Positions 1-8,082 of a DNA stretch of 64,000 bases are shown piece after piece. This DNA comes from Avibacterium sp. 21-586. Lineage in GTDB: Bacteria > Pseudomonadota > Gammaproteobacteria > Enterobacterales > Pasteurellaceae. Location of the stretch: contig NZ_JAKKOD010000001.1 in the NCBI RefSeq assembly GCF_026226775.1, positions 186,001 through 250,000 of the forward strand. Direction: 5' to 3'. Each line of letters starts with the position of its first letter. The stretch's first letter is position 1. The notes under the pieces are model-generated. The model saw only the letters and a list, made by a program, of their open reading frames with translations. It was not told where the DNA came from and searched no databases. The translations under genes and the position numbers were made by a program.

Positions 1-371
1 TTCGCACCGCTGTGTTTGTGGTGGAACAACAATGTGCCTATCAAGAAGTGGACGATTGGGATCAAAGTGCGGTGCATTTTTGGCAAGAATTTGACGGTAA
101 AATTTGCGCTTATTGTCGCATTATTCCACAAAATGACGGCATTCATATTGGCAGAGTGCTGGTGGCACAACAGGCTCGGGGCAACGGCTTAGCCAAAATC
201 TTAATGCAACAAGCGTTGGCTTATTGTCAACAACATTGGGCGGCTGAACCTGTGCTAATCCAAGCACAAACTTATTTGCAAAATTTCTACCGCACTTTTG
301 GTTTTCAAGCTACTTCAGCAGAATATCTAGAAGATGGCATAGCGCATTTGGATATGAAATTAGCCAGTTGA
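1..371 (+). CDS. elaA: ElaA-family GNAT N-acetyltransferase, 5' end outside window
   Basis: This is a GCN5-related acyl-CoA N-acyltransferase of the ElaA type; the physiological substrate of ElaA is not established. The reading frame is already open at base 3 (RTAVFVVEQQ), so the first ~25 residues lie upstream of the window. The visible part carries the ElaA hallmarks FVVEQQCAYQEVD, the acetyl-CoA loop region IGRVLVAQQARGNGLA, and the C-terminal LQNFYRTFGF segment. The gene ends at TGA 369-371, 14 bases before the next start. The GTG at base 12 is internal by homology with E. coli ElaA and is not taken as the start. Family assignment is secure; function is inferred from the family only. Confidence 0.88.
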   Translation, partial: RTAVFVVEQQCAYQEVDDWDQSAVHFWQEFDGKICAYCRIIPQNDGIHIGRVLVAQQARGNGLAKILMQQALAYCQQHWAAEPVLIQAQTYLQNFYRTFGFQATSAEYLEDGIAHLDMKLAS

Positions 372-385
372 GTAGGGAAGAGAAG

Positions 386-568
386 ATGAAACTGATGACT
401 AAAGAAGAAATTATCGAACAGCAACGGCAATTACACATTCTCTTTAAAGCTTGGATGGATGATAAGAAAAAGCGTGAAGTACTGACGTTTAAACGTCCAA
501 ACGGTGACATTGTGGATCATTACCCTGATGGAACGGAAGTTGTTATTGAGTATGCCAAAGCAAAATAA
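386..568 (+). CDS. Small 60-aa protein overlapping the zeta-like gene; possible antitoxin
   Basis: A 60-residue charged protein (MKLMTKEEIIEQQRQLH...) whose function I do not recognise. I chose ATG 386, preceded by the purine-rich AGGGAAGAGA, over an in-frame TTG at 368. The last 17 bases overlap the start of the next gene, so the two are probably translationally coupled. The helix-prone N-terminal half (about residues 5-35, rich in E, Q and K) and the small size fit an antitoxin or accessory subunit for the downstream kinase. That role is inferred from position; the protein does not resemble the classical epsilon antitoxin by eye. Confidence 0.65.
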   Translation: MKLMTKEEIIEQQRQLHILFKAWMDDKKKREVLTFKRPNGDIVDHYPDGTEVVIEYAKAK

Positions 569-1154
569 TTTAGCCATTTTTTACTGTGGTACAAATGGTG
601 CGGGAAAAACAACTTTGCGTGCTTTTAATAAAGACGCTGTGCAGATTGTGATTGATTCCGACCATATCGCAATGCAAATTAATCCTGAAAATCCCCGTGT
701 GGTGGATAGCCAAGCTGGCAGAAAAGCGATTGAATTATTTAAGTTTGCAATTAACCAACAAGTTTCATTTTCTATGGAATCCACCCTATCGGGTAATTCC
801 ATTTTGCAACGAATCAAAACAGCGAAAGAAAATGACTTTTTCGTGCGGTTAAATTATGTTGGTGTTGATGGCGTTTCTATTAACATCAAGCGAGTAAAAG
901 CCAGAGTAGCAAGCGGTGGGCATTTTATTGATGAAGCCACTATCCGTAACCGTTACGACATCAGCTTGCAAAATTTAACCAAAATTTTACCGCTTTGCGA
1001 TGAAGTATTTATCTACGACAATTCAGGCGAAGCTCCAAATTTAGTTTTTCATATTAGCGACAATCAATTAACGCAATGGGTTGATGAATTGCCGAAGTGG
1101 TGTGAGGAATTGAAAACAGTACAAGAAATTCCTAGTACGGCAAAGCCGTACTAG
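552..1154 (+). CDS. Zeta-toxin-like P-loop kinase
   Basis: A 200-residue P-loop protein of the zeta-toxin/AAA group. The Walker A motif GTNGAGKTT is at residues 13-21, followed by VIDSDHIA and the block SMESTLSG typical of zeta-like kinases, with conserved arginines around NRYDISLQNL near residue 138. Classical zeta toxins phosphorylate UDP-N-acetylglucosamine and block wall synthesis; chromosomal relatives are often uncharacterised. ATG 552 is chosen because MPKQNNLAIFYCG places the P-loop at the usual distance from the N-terminus. The gene overlaps the 60-aa gene upstream, and its stop codon lies inside a perfect hairpin (1131-1155). Toxicity is inferred only. Confidence 0.8.
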   Translation: MPKQNNLAIFYCGTNGAGKTTLRAFNKDAVQIVIDSDHIAMQINPENPRVVDSQAGRKAIELFKFAINQQVSFSMESTLSGNSILQRIKTAKENDFFVRLNYVGVDGVSINIKRVKARVASGGHFIDEATIRNRYDISLQNLTKILPLCDEVFIYDNSGEAPNLVFHISDNQLTQWVDELPKWCEELKTVQEIPSTAKPY

Positions 1155-1264
1155 GTTACACATAGTTCAGCCCTGCTAGGGCTGGAAGTTAGAAAACAAA
1201 GAGCTACAGAGTAGCTCACTCAGCCGAAGGCTGATCATTACCATGTACGGCTTACCGTGCGTGG
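1131..1264. repeat. Array of five consecutive stem-loops
   Basis: Five hairpins with 3-4 nt loops follow one another: CCTAGTACGGC/GCCGTACTAGG (1131-1155, 11 bp perfect, loop AAA); CAGCCCT/AGGGCTG (1168-1184); GAGCTAC/GTAGCTC (1201-1217); TCAGCC/GGCTGA (1220-1234, loop GAA); and a 10-bp stem at 1241-1264 with two G-U pairs and loop CTTA. No T-run follows any of them, so they are not simple intrinsic terminators. The first contains the stop codon of the zeta-like gene. The stems differ in sequence, so this is not a tandem repeat or CRISPR array. Confidence 0.8.
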
Positions 1265-1332
1265 ATTATAAGCAGTTGAATTTCTGCAAAATTTGCAAAT
1301 TAAAATATTAGAACCCTAAGTATCGAGAGTAA

Positions 1333-2466
1333 ATGATGTATATTCTAGATAAAACAAGTAAAAAATTAGAAGAAATCAGTAAAACAACTTTTTCAGAGCA
1401 GTCCTTAAAAGAGCGTTATGATCTTCAAGAATGGATCGATGATAATCCTAAAGTTTTATGGGGAGCATTAGGAGAAGAAATATTAATTATACAAAAAGAA
1501 TTTAGTGGCTTTGATAAAACGAAAGAAAGATTAGATTTACTTGCTATCGATAAGAATGGAAATTTAGTTTTAATTGAAAATAAATTAGATGATAGTGGTC
1601 GAGATGTAACTTGGCAAGCATTAAAGTATGCTTCTTACTGCTCGAGTATTAATAAAGAAGAAATAGTCCAAATTTATCAAGATTATTTAGATAAGAAGTA
1701 TCCTAATCAGAATAAAAATGCTAGTACAGAGCTTTGTGAGTTTTTTGAACGAGAATTTGGAGATATATCATTAAACTTAGGATTTAATCAGCGTATTATT
1801 CTTATTGCCAAAGAATTTAGACCAGAAGTGACAAGTGCCGTATTATGGTTAAGAACTAAGAATATTGATATTCAATGCATTAAATTTGTTCCATATATAT
1901 TAGATGATAGCAAAATAATTATAGATGTTGATAAAATTATTCCTATTCCTGAAACAGAAGACTATATGATAAAACTTTCTCAAAAAGGAATAGAAGAAAC
2001 TACAATATCATCTAATATAAATAAAAAGAAAGAAATTTATTCTGAATATTGGGATAAATTACTAGATAGTTGTAAAAAAGAAAAACTAGATTTATTTCAG
2101 ACTAGGACAACCTCGAAAGATAGTTGGATTTCTGTTGGCTCTGCTGTTCAATATAAGTTTGTTATTAGTAATTCATCAGTTCGCGTTGAGCTTTATATTA
2201 GTGGAAAAGAAAAACAAGATAATAAAAAAATATTTGATTTACTAATTCAGGATAAAGTTGATATTGAAAATGAACTTGGCTTAAAATTATCTTGGGAACG
2301 TTCGGATGATTACAAAGCAAGCCGAATATTCATCACTAATGATGAAATATTTAAGCTTGATAATAAAGATAGTTGGGATCAAGCTATCGAATGGCAAATT
2401 GAAATAATGAAAAGATTTGAAGAAGTTTTTAAAAAGAGAATTTCAGTAATCAGTAATAAATTTTAA
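1333..2466 (+). CDS. PD-(D/E)XK-like DUF4268-type protein
   Basis: A 377-residue protein, very AT-rich compared with valS next door, suggesting acquisition. The N-terminal half looks like a restriction-endonuclease fold: LGEEILIIQKEF, then RLDLL with D68, a beta-strand, and IENKLD with E82 and K84, giving the D...ExK pattern, followed by TWQALKYASYC. The C-terminal part (about 230-377), with WISVGSA, RVELYISG and a final amphipathic helix, resembles the DUF4268 domain common in defence-associated proteins. Start is ATG 1333 after GAGAGT; ATG 1336 is equally possible. Nuclease activity and a defence role are inferred from the fold, not shown. Confidence 0.72.
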   Translation: MMYILDKTSKKLEEISKTTFSEQSLKERYDLQEWIDDNPKVLWGALGEEILIIQKEFSGFDKTKERLDLLAIDKNGNLVLIENKLDDSGRDVTWQALKYASYCSSINKEEIVQIYQDYLDKKYPNQNKNASTELCEFFEREFGDISLNLGFNQRIILIAKEFRPEVTSAVLWLRTKNIDIQCIKFVPYILDDSKIIIDVDKIIPIPETEDYMIKLSQKGIEETTISSNINKKKEIYSEYWDKLLDSCKKEKLDLFQTRTTSKDSWISVGSAVQYKFVISNSSVRVELYISGKEKQDNKKIFDLLIQDKVDIENELGLKLSWERSDDYKASRIFITNDEIFKLDNKDSWDQAIEWQIEIMKRFEEVFKKRISVISNKF

Positions 2467-2483
2467 TTAAATAGAGAAAACCA

Positions 2484-5348
2484 ATGACACAAAAATTTGA
2501 AATGGCAGATCGTTTTGATCCTTCTGCCGTAGAACAAGCACTTTATAAACACTGGGAAGAGCAGGGCTATTTTAAGCCGTCTGAAAATGAAAATGCACCG
2601 AGTTACTGCATTGCCATTCCTCCACCGAATGTAACAGGAAGTTTGCATATGGGACACGCTTTCCAGCAAACCTTAATGGATACCTTGATCCGTTTCCACC
2701 GTATGGAAGGGAATAATACCCTTTGGCAGGCAGGAACAGACCACGCTGGGATCGCCACGCAAATGGTGGTAGAGCGTAAAATCGCAGCGGAAGAGGGGAA
2801 AACTCGCCACGATTATGGGCGTGAGGCTTTTATTAATAAAATCTGGGATTGGAAAGCTTATTCAGGTGGTACAATCAGTCAACAAATGCGCCGTTTAGGC
2901 AATTCAATCGACTGGGAGCGTGAGCGTTTTACGATGGACGAGGGGCTTTCCAATGCGGTGAAAGAAGTGTTTGTGCGCCTGCACGAACAAGGCTTGATTT
3001 ATCGCGGTAAGCGCCTAGTAAACTGGGATCCAAAATTGCACACTGCTATTTCCGATCTTGAAGTAGAAAATAAAGAAAGCAAAGGCTCGCTGTGGTATTT
3101 CCGCTATCCGTTGGCAAATGGAGCAAAAACCGCAGACGGTAAAGATTATCTTGTGGTGGCGACCACCCGTCCTGAAACAATGTTGGGCGATACGGCGGTG
3201 GCGGTTCATCCTGAAGATGAGCGTTATCAATCACTAATTGGTAAAACGGTGATATTGCCGTTAGCCAACCGTGAAATCCCAATTATTGCGGACGATTATG
3301 TGGATCGTGAATTTGGTACAGGTGTGGTAAAAATTACCCCTGCACACGATTTTAACGACTATGAAGTCGGTAAACGTCATCAATTGCCAATGGTCAATGT
3401 GCTGACGTTAAATGCGGATATTCGTGATGAAGCGGAAATTATTGGTGCAGACGGAAAACCATTAAGCAATTATACCGCACTTATTCCAACAGATTATCAA
3501 GGATTAGAGCGTTTTGCCGCGCGTAAGAAAATTGTGGCTGACTTTGACGCATTAGGTTTGCTTGATCAAATTAAACCACATGATCTTAAAGTACCATACG
3601 GCGATCGTGGTGGTGTGCCGATTGAGCCGATGCTTACCGATCAATGGTATGTGAGCGTAAAACCGTTGGCAGAAGTGGCGACCAAAGCGGTGGAAGATGG
3701 CGAGATCCAATTCGTGCCAAAACAATATGAAAATCTCTATTTCTCTTGGATGCGTGATATTCAAGATTGGTGTATTTCTCGTCAACTTTGGTGGGGACAT
3801 CGTATTCCTGCGTGGTATGACAAAGCAGGTAATGTCTATGTTGCACGCAATGAAGCGGAAGTGCGGTCAAAATATCAACTTTCTCCAGACCTTGTGTTAC
3901 GCCAAGATGAAGACGTGTTAGATACTTGGTTCTCATCAGGGCTATGGACGTTCTCTACATTAGGCTGGCCTGAGCAGACTAAAGATCTGAAAATGTTCCA
4001 CCCAACAGATGTGTTAATCACAGGATTTGACATCATTTTCTTCTGGGTGGCACGAATGATTATGTTCACTATGCACTTCATCAAAGATGAAAATGGCAAA
4101 CCGCAAGTGCCGTTTAAAACCGTTTATGTAACGGGTTTGATCCGTGATGAAAATGGTCAAAAAATGTCAAAATCAAAAGGTAACGTATTGGATCCGATTG
4201 ATATGATCGATGGTATTAGTCTTGAAGATCTGCTTGAAAAACGTACCGGCAATATGATGCAGCCGCAATTAGCGGAAAAAATAGCTAAAGCCACACGCAA
4301 AGAGTTTGCGAATGGTATTGCTGCACACGGTACAGATGCGCTACGTTTCACCCTCGCCGCCCTTGCTAGCAACGGACGTGATATTAACTGGGATATGAAA
4401 CGCTTGGAAGGCTATCGCAATTTCTGTAACAAGTTATGGAATGCAAGCCGCTTTGTTCTCACCAATGACAAATTGGATCTTTCAGACGGAGAAGTGGAGT
4501 ATAGCCTAGCGGATCGCTGGATCAATTCTGAGTTTAATCGTGCGGTGGAAGCGGTACGTACTGCGTTCGCACAATATCGTTTCGATCTCGCAGCGAATGC
4601 TATTTACGAGTTCACTTGGGATCAATTCTGTGACTGGTATTTGGAGCTGACTAAGCCAGTATTTGCGCAAGGCAGTACCGCACAAAAACGTGGCGCAAGT
4701 CGCACCTTAGTGTGTGTATTGGAAAAATTGTTGCGTTTAGCACATCCAATTATTCCATTTATCACAGAAGAAATTTGGCAAAAAGTGAAAGGTTTTGCAG
4801 GCGTGAGTGGCGATACCATTATGCTACAACCTTATCCGCAGTATGAGCCGAGCCAAATTGATGAGCAAGCTGAGCAGCAAATTGATTGGTTGAAAGAGAT
4901 TATTATCGCCGTGCGTAATATTCGTGCTGAATGCAATATCGCGCCAAGTAAAGGCTTAGACGCACTATTACGCCATTTAACGCCAGAACAGCAACAAATT
5001 CTTGCCGATAACTGCACATTATTAGCAAGTATGGCGAAATTAGACAGCGTTGAAGTGTTAAATGATGGGGTAGAAGCGCCATTCTCGGTAACCAAATTGG
5101 TTGGCAACACGGAACTTCTTATTCCAATGGCAGGCTTTATTGATAAAGCGACTGAGCTAGCACGCTTAACCAAAGAGCTAGAAAAACTCAACGGTGAAAT
5201 TGCACGTATTGAAAACAAATTGAGCAATGAAGCCTTTGTGGCGAAAGCCCCTGAACAAGTGATTGCGAAAGAACGCGAAAAAATGCAAGGCTATCAAGAA
5301 GCCATTGCAAAAGTTCAAGCGCAATATCAGGCGATCGAAGCCCTTTAA
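2484..5348 (+). CDS. valS: Valyl-tRNA synthetase
   Basis: Charges tRNA-Val with valine in the cytoplasm. At 954 residues it is full length for the family. The class I signatures are present: the HIGH-type motif in [15 protein letters not shown] near residue 45, and KMSKSKGNV in the second half of the Rossmann domain. Between them lies the editing (CP1) domain with [14 protein letters not shown]. The C-terminus (~885-954) is the coiled coil [22 protein letters not shown] that binds tRNA. The start follows a stop-to-start gap of 17 bases after the AT-rich accessory gene. Ends just before a strong terminator. Confidence 0.98.
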   Translation: MTQKFEMADRFDPSAVEQALYKHWEEQGYFKPSENENAPSYCIAIPPPNVTGSLHMGHAFQQTLMDTLIRFHRMEGNNTLWQAGTDHAGIATQMVVERKIAAEEGKTRHDYGREAFINKIWDWKAYSGGTISQQMRRLGNSIDWERERFTMDEGLSNAVKEVFVRLHEQGLIYRGKRLVNWDPKLHTAISDLEVENKESKGSLWYFRYPLANGAKTADGKDYLVVATTRPETMLGDTAVAVHPEDERYQSLIGKTVILPLANREIPIIADDYVDREFGTGVVKITPAHDFNDYEVGKRHQLPMVNVLTLNADIRDEAEIIGADGKPLSNYTALIPTDYQGLERFAARKKIVADFDALGLLDQIKPHDLKVPYGDRGGVPIEPMLTDQWYVSVKPLAEVATKAVEDGEIQFVPKQYENLYFSWMRDIQDWCISRQLWWGHRIPAWYDKAGNVYVARNEAEVRSKYQLSPDLVLRQDEDVLDTWFSSGLWTFSTLGWPEQTKDLKMFHPTDVLITGFDIIFFWVARMIMFTMHFIKDENGKPQVPFKTVYVTGLIRDENGQKMSKSKGNVLDPIDMIDGISLEDLLEKRTGNMMQPQLAEKIAKATRKEFANGIAAHGTDALRFTLAALASNGRDINWDMKRLEGYRNFCNKLWNASRFVLTNDKLDLSDGEVEYSLADRWINSEFNRAVEAVRTAFAQYRFDLAANAIYEFTWDQFCDWYLELTKPVFAQGSTAQKRGASRTLVCVLEKLLRLAHPIIPFITEEIWQKVKGFAGVSGDTIMLQPYPQYEPSQIDEQAEQQIDWLKEIIIAVRNIRAECNIAPSKGLDALLRHLTPEQQQILADNCTLLASMAKLDSVEVLNDGVEAPFSVTKLVGNTELLIPMAGFIDKATELARLTKELEKLNGEIARIENKLSNEAFVAKAPEQVIAKEREKMQGYQEAIAKVQAQYQAIEAL

Positions 5349-5356
5349 TTTCGAGC

Positions 5357-5390
5357 AAAAATATCCCTCTTTTCAGAGGGATATTTTTTA
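5357..5390 (+). terminator. Intrinsic terminator of valS
   Basis: A 14-bp perfect stem (AAAAATATCCCTCT pairing with AGAGGGATATTTTT) with a TTTC loop ends in a T-run nine bases after the valS stop codon. Confidence 0.93.
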
Positions 5391-5465
5391 AATAGTGTTT
5401 TCTAATTAGAAAAATATGCTTTAAAATAATCAACGATTATCTATTTTCTGTGATTGTTACGCCCT

Positions 5466-6014
5466 ATGAAATTAAATTTTCCAACAATTCTCACCTTATT
5501 CCGTGTGGTGCTTATCCCATTTTTTGTCTTGGCGTTTTATCTCCCTTTTGCTTGGGCGCCCTTTTTAACCACCGCGATCTTTTTTGTCGCCGCTGTTACA
5601 GACTGGTTTGATGGCTATTTGGCACGAAAATGGAATCAAAGCACGCCCTTTGGCGCATTTTTAGATCCCGTTGCGGACAAAGTGATGGTGGTTGCCGCAC
5701 TGGTGTTAGTGGTGGAATACCAACACAGCTTTTGGGTAACCTTGCCTGCGATAGTAATGATCTCGAGGGAAATCATCGTTTCTGCCTTGCGCGAATGGAT
5801 GGCTGAAATCGGTAGCCGTAGCAAAGTGGCCGTGTCTTGGCTGGGCAAAGTGAAAACCGCCTCACAAATGCTTGCATTAGGCGGATTGCTATGGCGTTAT
5901 AATGTTTTAATGGAAATTGCAGGCGTTGTATTCTTATATATCGCCGCGATTTTAACTGTTTGGTCAATGCTACAATATCTCAAAGCCGCGAAAGATAATT
6001 TATTAGAAGAATAA
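5466..6014 (+). CDS. pgsA: CDP-diacylglycerol-glycerol-3-phosphate 3-phosphatidyltransferase
   Basis: Inner-membrane enzyme that makes phosphatidylglycerol phosphate, the committed step to phosphatidylglycerol and cardiolipin. The CDP-alcohol phosphotransferase motif is complete: DG(2)AR(8)G(3)D(3)D in [14 protein letters not shown]...[10 protein letters not shown], residues ~40-66. Several hydrophobic segments follow. I place the start at ATG 5466 ([13 protein letters not shown]), which matches the E. coli N-terminus, rather than an upstream in-frame TTG at 5454. Length 182 aa is normal. Not evidently in an operon; it is bracketed by terminators. Confidence 0.96.
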   Translation: MKLNFPTILTLFRVVLIPFFVLAFYLPFAWAPFLTTAIFFVAAVTDWFDGYLARKWNQSTPFGAFLDPVADKVMVVAALVLVVEYQHSFWVTLPAIVMISREIIVSALREWMAEIGSRSKVAVSWLGKVKTASQMLALGGLLWRYNVLMEIAGVVFLYIAAILTVWSMLQYLKAAKDNLLEE

Positions 6015-6028
6015 AATTCTTAAAAATT

Positions 6029-6067
6029 ACACCGCACTTTAATATCGATAAGAGCGGTGTTTTTTTA
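6029..6067 (+). terminator. Uptake-signal-derived terminator after pgsA
   Basis: ACACCGC pairs with GCGGTGT, with an inner CTT/AAG, followed by seven Ts. The left arm is a complete uptake signal (ACCGCACTT); the right arm is degenerate (AAGAGCGGT). Confidence 0.88.
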
Positions 6068-6239
6068 TGTACTTTTTTGTGAAAAGAGCTAAGATTTTCT
6101 TATGAAATAAATGAATAGATATAGAATGAATTTTTTTTAGTCAATCAAACACAAAGTAAGAAATTTCTATTTGACTAATCGGCATAAATCCGTAAAATGC
6201 ACTTCGTTGTTTAGTGAGACCGAATGGTTAGCTAAGTAT

Positions 6240-6315
<76 letters not shown>

Positions 6316-6317
6316 AC

Positions 6318-6404
6318 GCCCGAGTGGTGAAATCGGTAGACACAAGGGATTTAAAATCCCTCGACTTTCGAGTCGTGGCGGTTCAAGTCCGCCCTCGGGC
6401 ACCA
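6318..6404 (+). tRNA. tRNA-Leu (TAA)
   Basis: 87-nt class II tRNA with acceptor GCCCGAG/CTCGGGC, anticodon TAA inside GGGATTTAAAATCCC, a long variable arm (TCGACTTTCGAGTCGT) and encoded CCA. It marks the left edge of a scar zone with mobile-element remnants. Confidence 0.97.
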
Positions 6405-6432
6405 TTTAAAAATACAAATAAATCAATAAGAT

Positions 6433-6455
6433 AGTCGCCAAGAGCGGCTTTTTCT
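6433..6455 (+). terminator. Terminator after the tRNA pair
   Basis: AGTCGC pairs with GCGGCT (one G-U pair) around a 5-nt loop, followed by TTTTTCT, 28 bases after tRNA-Leu. Confidence 0.7.
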
Positions 6456-6483
6456 ATATCTCATTTTTACCGCACTTTTTCTT

Positions 6484-6573
6484 CTGGTGTCCATTTGGTG
6501 ACTATTTTTAGCCTATCTTAAAAATTCTGATAAGCCATTTTCTCTTAATTTGGTGACTAATGGTCACCAAATT
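6484..6573. repeat. TTGGTGAC repeats downstream of tRNA-Leu; possible integrase arm sites
   Basis: CTGGTGTC (6484) and TTGGTGAC (6495) lie 11 bases apart in the same orientation. An 11-bp inverted repeat of AATTTGGTGAC/GTCACCAAATT (6547-6573) contains two more copies. Direct repeats of this kind near a tRNA gene resemble arm-type integrase binding sites of an attachment region. No integrase gene remains here. Confidence 0.5.
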
Positions 6574-6687
6574 CCGTAAGTGTGAGCGGTTAGCCGTAAA
6601 TCATTTTATGCAAATTCCCCACGTAAAATAGGAATTCTTTTTATATTTCAATATGATATGTTTTTACTTTGATAAAACCTGATCTTT

Positions 6688-6810
6688 TTTAACTGAAAAT
6701 CACTGAAATTAACTGTAAATTTTTCAGTTAAGATCACATTTACTATTTTCTAAGATCCCTTTTCTGTCCTAGCTTTAGATAATTTTTGCCTATGAAATTT
6801 AACTGAAAAA
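6688..6810. repeat. Three copies of TTTAACTGAAAA, one inverted
   Basis: TTTAACTGAAAA occurs at 6688-6699 and again at about 6798-6809, and its complement TTTTTCAGTTAA at 6720-6731. The first and second form an 11-bp inverted repeat. No coding capacity is visible; from 6574 to 6820 I see only this AT-rich repeat DNA. Confidence 0.6.
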
Positions 6811-6820
6811 ATGGCAATTT

Positions 6821-7200
6821 TTTGGCATACTGAAACGAGATGGAAAAGTCTATACCGCTGTTGTTGAAAATACCAAGACAGATACTTTACTCCCTGTTAT
6901 TAAAAGGAAAATTATGCCTGATAGCACATTGTTTACACCGATTATTATCACAGTTACGACGTGTTAGAGGTGAGTTAATGTAAGCATTTCAGAATTAACC
7001 ATTCACCCCATTTTGCCGAAGCAAAAAATCACATTAATGGGATTGAAAATTTCTCGAATCAGGCTAAAAGAGTGCTAAGAAAATATAACGAAATTGATAA
7101 GAAATCCTTTCCGTTGTTCTTGAAAGAATGTGAATTTCGGTTTAACTTTGGAACACCAAAAGAACAGCTAAAAATGCTGCGATTTTGGTGTGGAATTTAG
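6821..7200 (+). pseudogene. IS1016-like (IS1595 family) transposase, C-terminal half, broken
   Basis: Translating from 6821 gives FGILKRDGKVYT and NTKTDTLLPVIKRKI. After a one-base frameshift near 6940 it continues as YYHSYDVLEVS, a stop, and then HFAEAKNHINGIEN through FRFNFGTPKEQLK and RFWCGI before the stop at 7198-7200. These are the C-terminal ~120 residues of an IS1016-type transposase. The missing N-terminal half lies at 8997-9272 on the other strand. Non-functional. Confidence 0.88.
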
Positions 7201-7220
7201 GGCTTATCTAATACAGCCCC
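7201..7220 (+). repeat. Right terminal inverted repeat of the IS1016-like element
   Basis: GGCTTATCTAATACAGCCCC directly follows the transposase stop. Its complement, GGGGCTGTATTAGATAAGCC, matches the end at 9294-9311 over most of its length. Confidence 0.8.
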
Positions 7221-7368
7221 TTATTTTTTCTACCCATTCTAGAAGTTGTTGAAAACCATTGGGATGATTGCGAATAGTTTCAATTTAATTAAAGGCATAC
7301 CATTTATCCTTACGATAAATATCAAAATTAGAAATATCAAATGATATAGAGTCTGGATATTTAGACGT
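7221..7368. other. Intergenic remnant with no intact gene
   Basis: No complete gene. The complementary strand reads a short open stretch with KDKWYAFN and NHPNGFQQLLEW, which looks like the debris of a coding sequence I cannot name. Confidence 0.4.
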
Positions 7369-7416
7369 TTAAGAAAGCAGAACTTTCTTAAATAGGGCTC
7401 TAGCCCTATTTAAGAA
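7369..7416. terminator. Overlapping alternative hairpins downstream of the HPP gene
   Basis: A 15-bp perfect stem (7385-7399 with 7402-7416, core AAATAGGGCT/AGCCCTATTT) shares its outer arm with a second 9-bp stem (TTAAGAAAG 7369-7377 with CTTTCTTAA 7383-7391). Only one can form at a time. It lies 30 bases beyond the HPP gene stop on the complementary strand and probably ends that transcript, although no long T-run is present. Confidence 0.6.
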
Positions 7417-7445
7417 ATATCTTGTGAGTCTCGGCAGTTTACAAA

Positions 7446-7961
7446 TTACCACCAATAAGTTGGATAACGCCGACTAATACCTATGTTGTTATATATAATG
7501 GCGACGATAACCAAAATGATTGATCCCAATAATGTGGGGGTGATTAAGAACTCCCAGCCAGCTCCCATCATCATGACGATAAAAGGATTAGAACCTGCGG
7601 GGGGGTGAGGAACTCTGAGAATTAGCATTAGAGCAATAGCTGTTGCTACTGCAATTGCCATACTCCACCAATGTACTCCTAACATATTTAAAAAAATTAA
7701 CCCAGTTAGACTTGCAATAAAATGTCCACCGATAACATTTCTCGGCTGAGAAAATGGGCTGTTAGGGTAAGCAAAAACCAATAGGCAACTGGCTCCGAAG
7801 GATCCTAATATCATGAGGAGATCCTTCCACTCTTGGGATATCCCTAGAGCAGCGGCAGCTAGAAATGCCCCCAGCCATGCTGTACAGATACTTCTCCATG
7901 GTAGGCGTGGAGGAAGTGTTTCTGTTGGTGCAGGCCATTTATTTTTCATTCCTGAGTTCAT
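7446..7961 (-). CDS. HPP-family integral membrane protein
   Basis: A 171-residue polytopic membrane protein with about four to five hydrophobic segments and the family signature PHPPAGSNPF near residue 117. HPP proteins are poorly characterised; plant members have been linked to nitrite transport in chloroplasts, and the bacterial role is open. ATG 7961 is preceded by AAGGGA at good spacing. It is divergent from a TetR regulator (122 bases between the two start codons) with a palindrome between them, so it is the likely target of that regulator. The gene pair sits inside a segment bounded by two halves of a broken insertion sequence. Confidence 0.85.
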   Translation of the reverse strand: MNSGMKNKWPAPTETLPPRLPWRSICTAWLGAFLAAAALGISQEWKDLLMILGSFGASCLLVFAYPNSPFSQPRNVIGGHFIASLTGLIFLNMLGVHWWSMAIAVATAIALMLILRVPHPPAGSNPFIVMMMGAGWEFLITPTLLGSIILVIVAIIYNNIGISRRYPTYWW

Positions 7962-8048
7962 TTGAATTTCCCTTCTTGCTATAATTTAAATAGAATTCAT
8001 ATTGTAGGATTAGATATTAGGTTATTTACAATCCTTTATTGATGGTGT

Positions 8049-8058
8049 ACCGATCGGT
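8049..8058. promoter_or_regulatory. Candidate TetR-type operator
   Basis: Perfect palindrome ACCGATCGGT, extendable outward as GTACCGATCGGTTTAC, located between the divergent HPP and TetR genes and 25 bases before the TetR start. Position and symmetry fit autoregulation plus control of the HPP gene. Confidence 0.6.
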
Positions 8059-8082
8059 TTACTTTTGCAAGAGAAATTATTT

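Noticed and set aside
1131-1264. Possible CRISPR or tandem repeat
   Set aside because: The five stems have unrelated sequences; there is no repeated unit and no spacer pattern.
3634-3936. 100-codon open frame opposite valS
   Set aside because: Shadow of valS with no recognisable protein features.
6710-6730. AACTGTAAATTTTTCAGTT as a LexA box
   Set aside because: The spacing between CTG and CAG is nine bases, not ten, and no gene follows.
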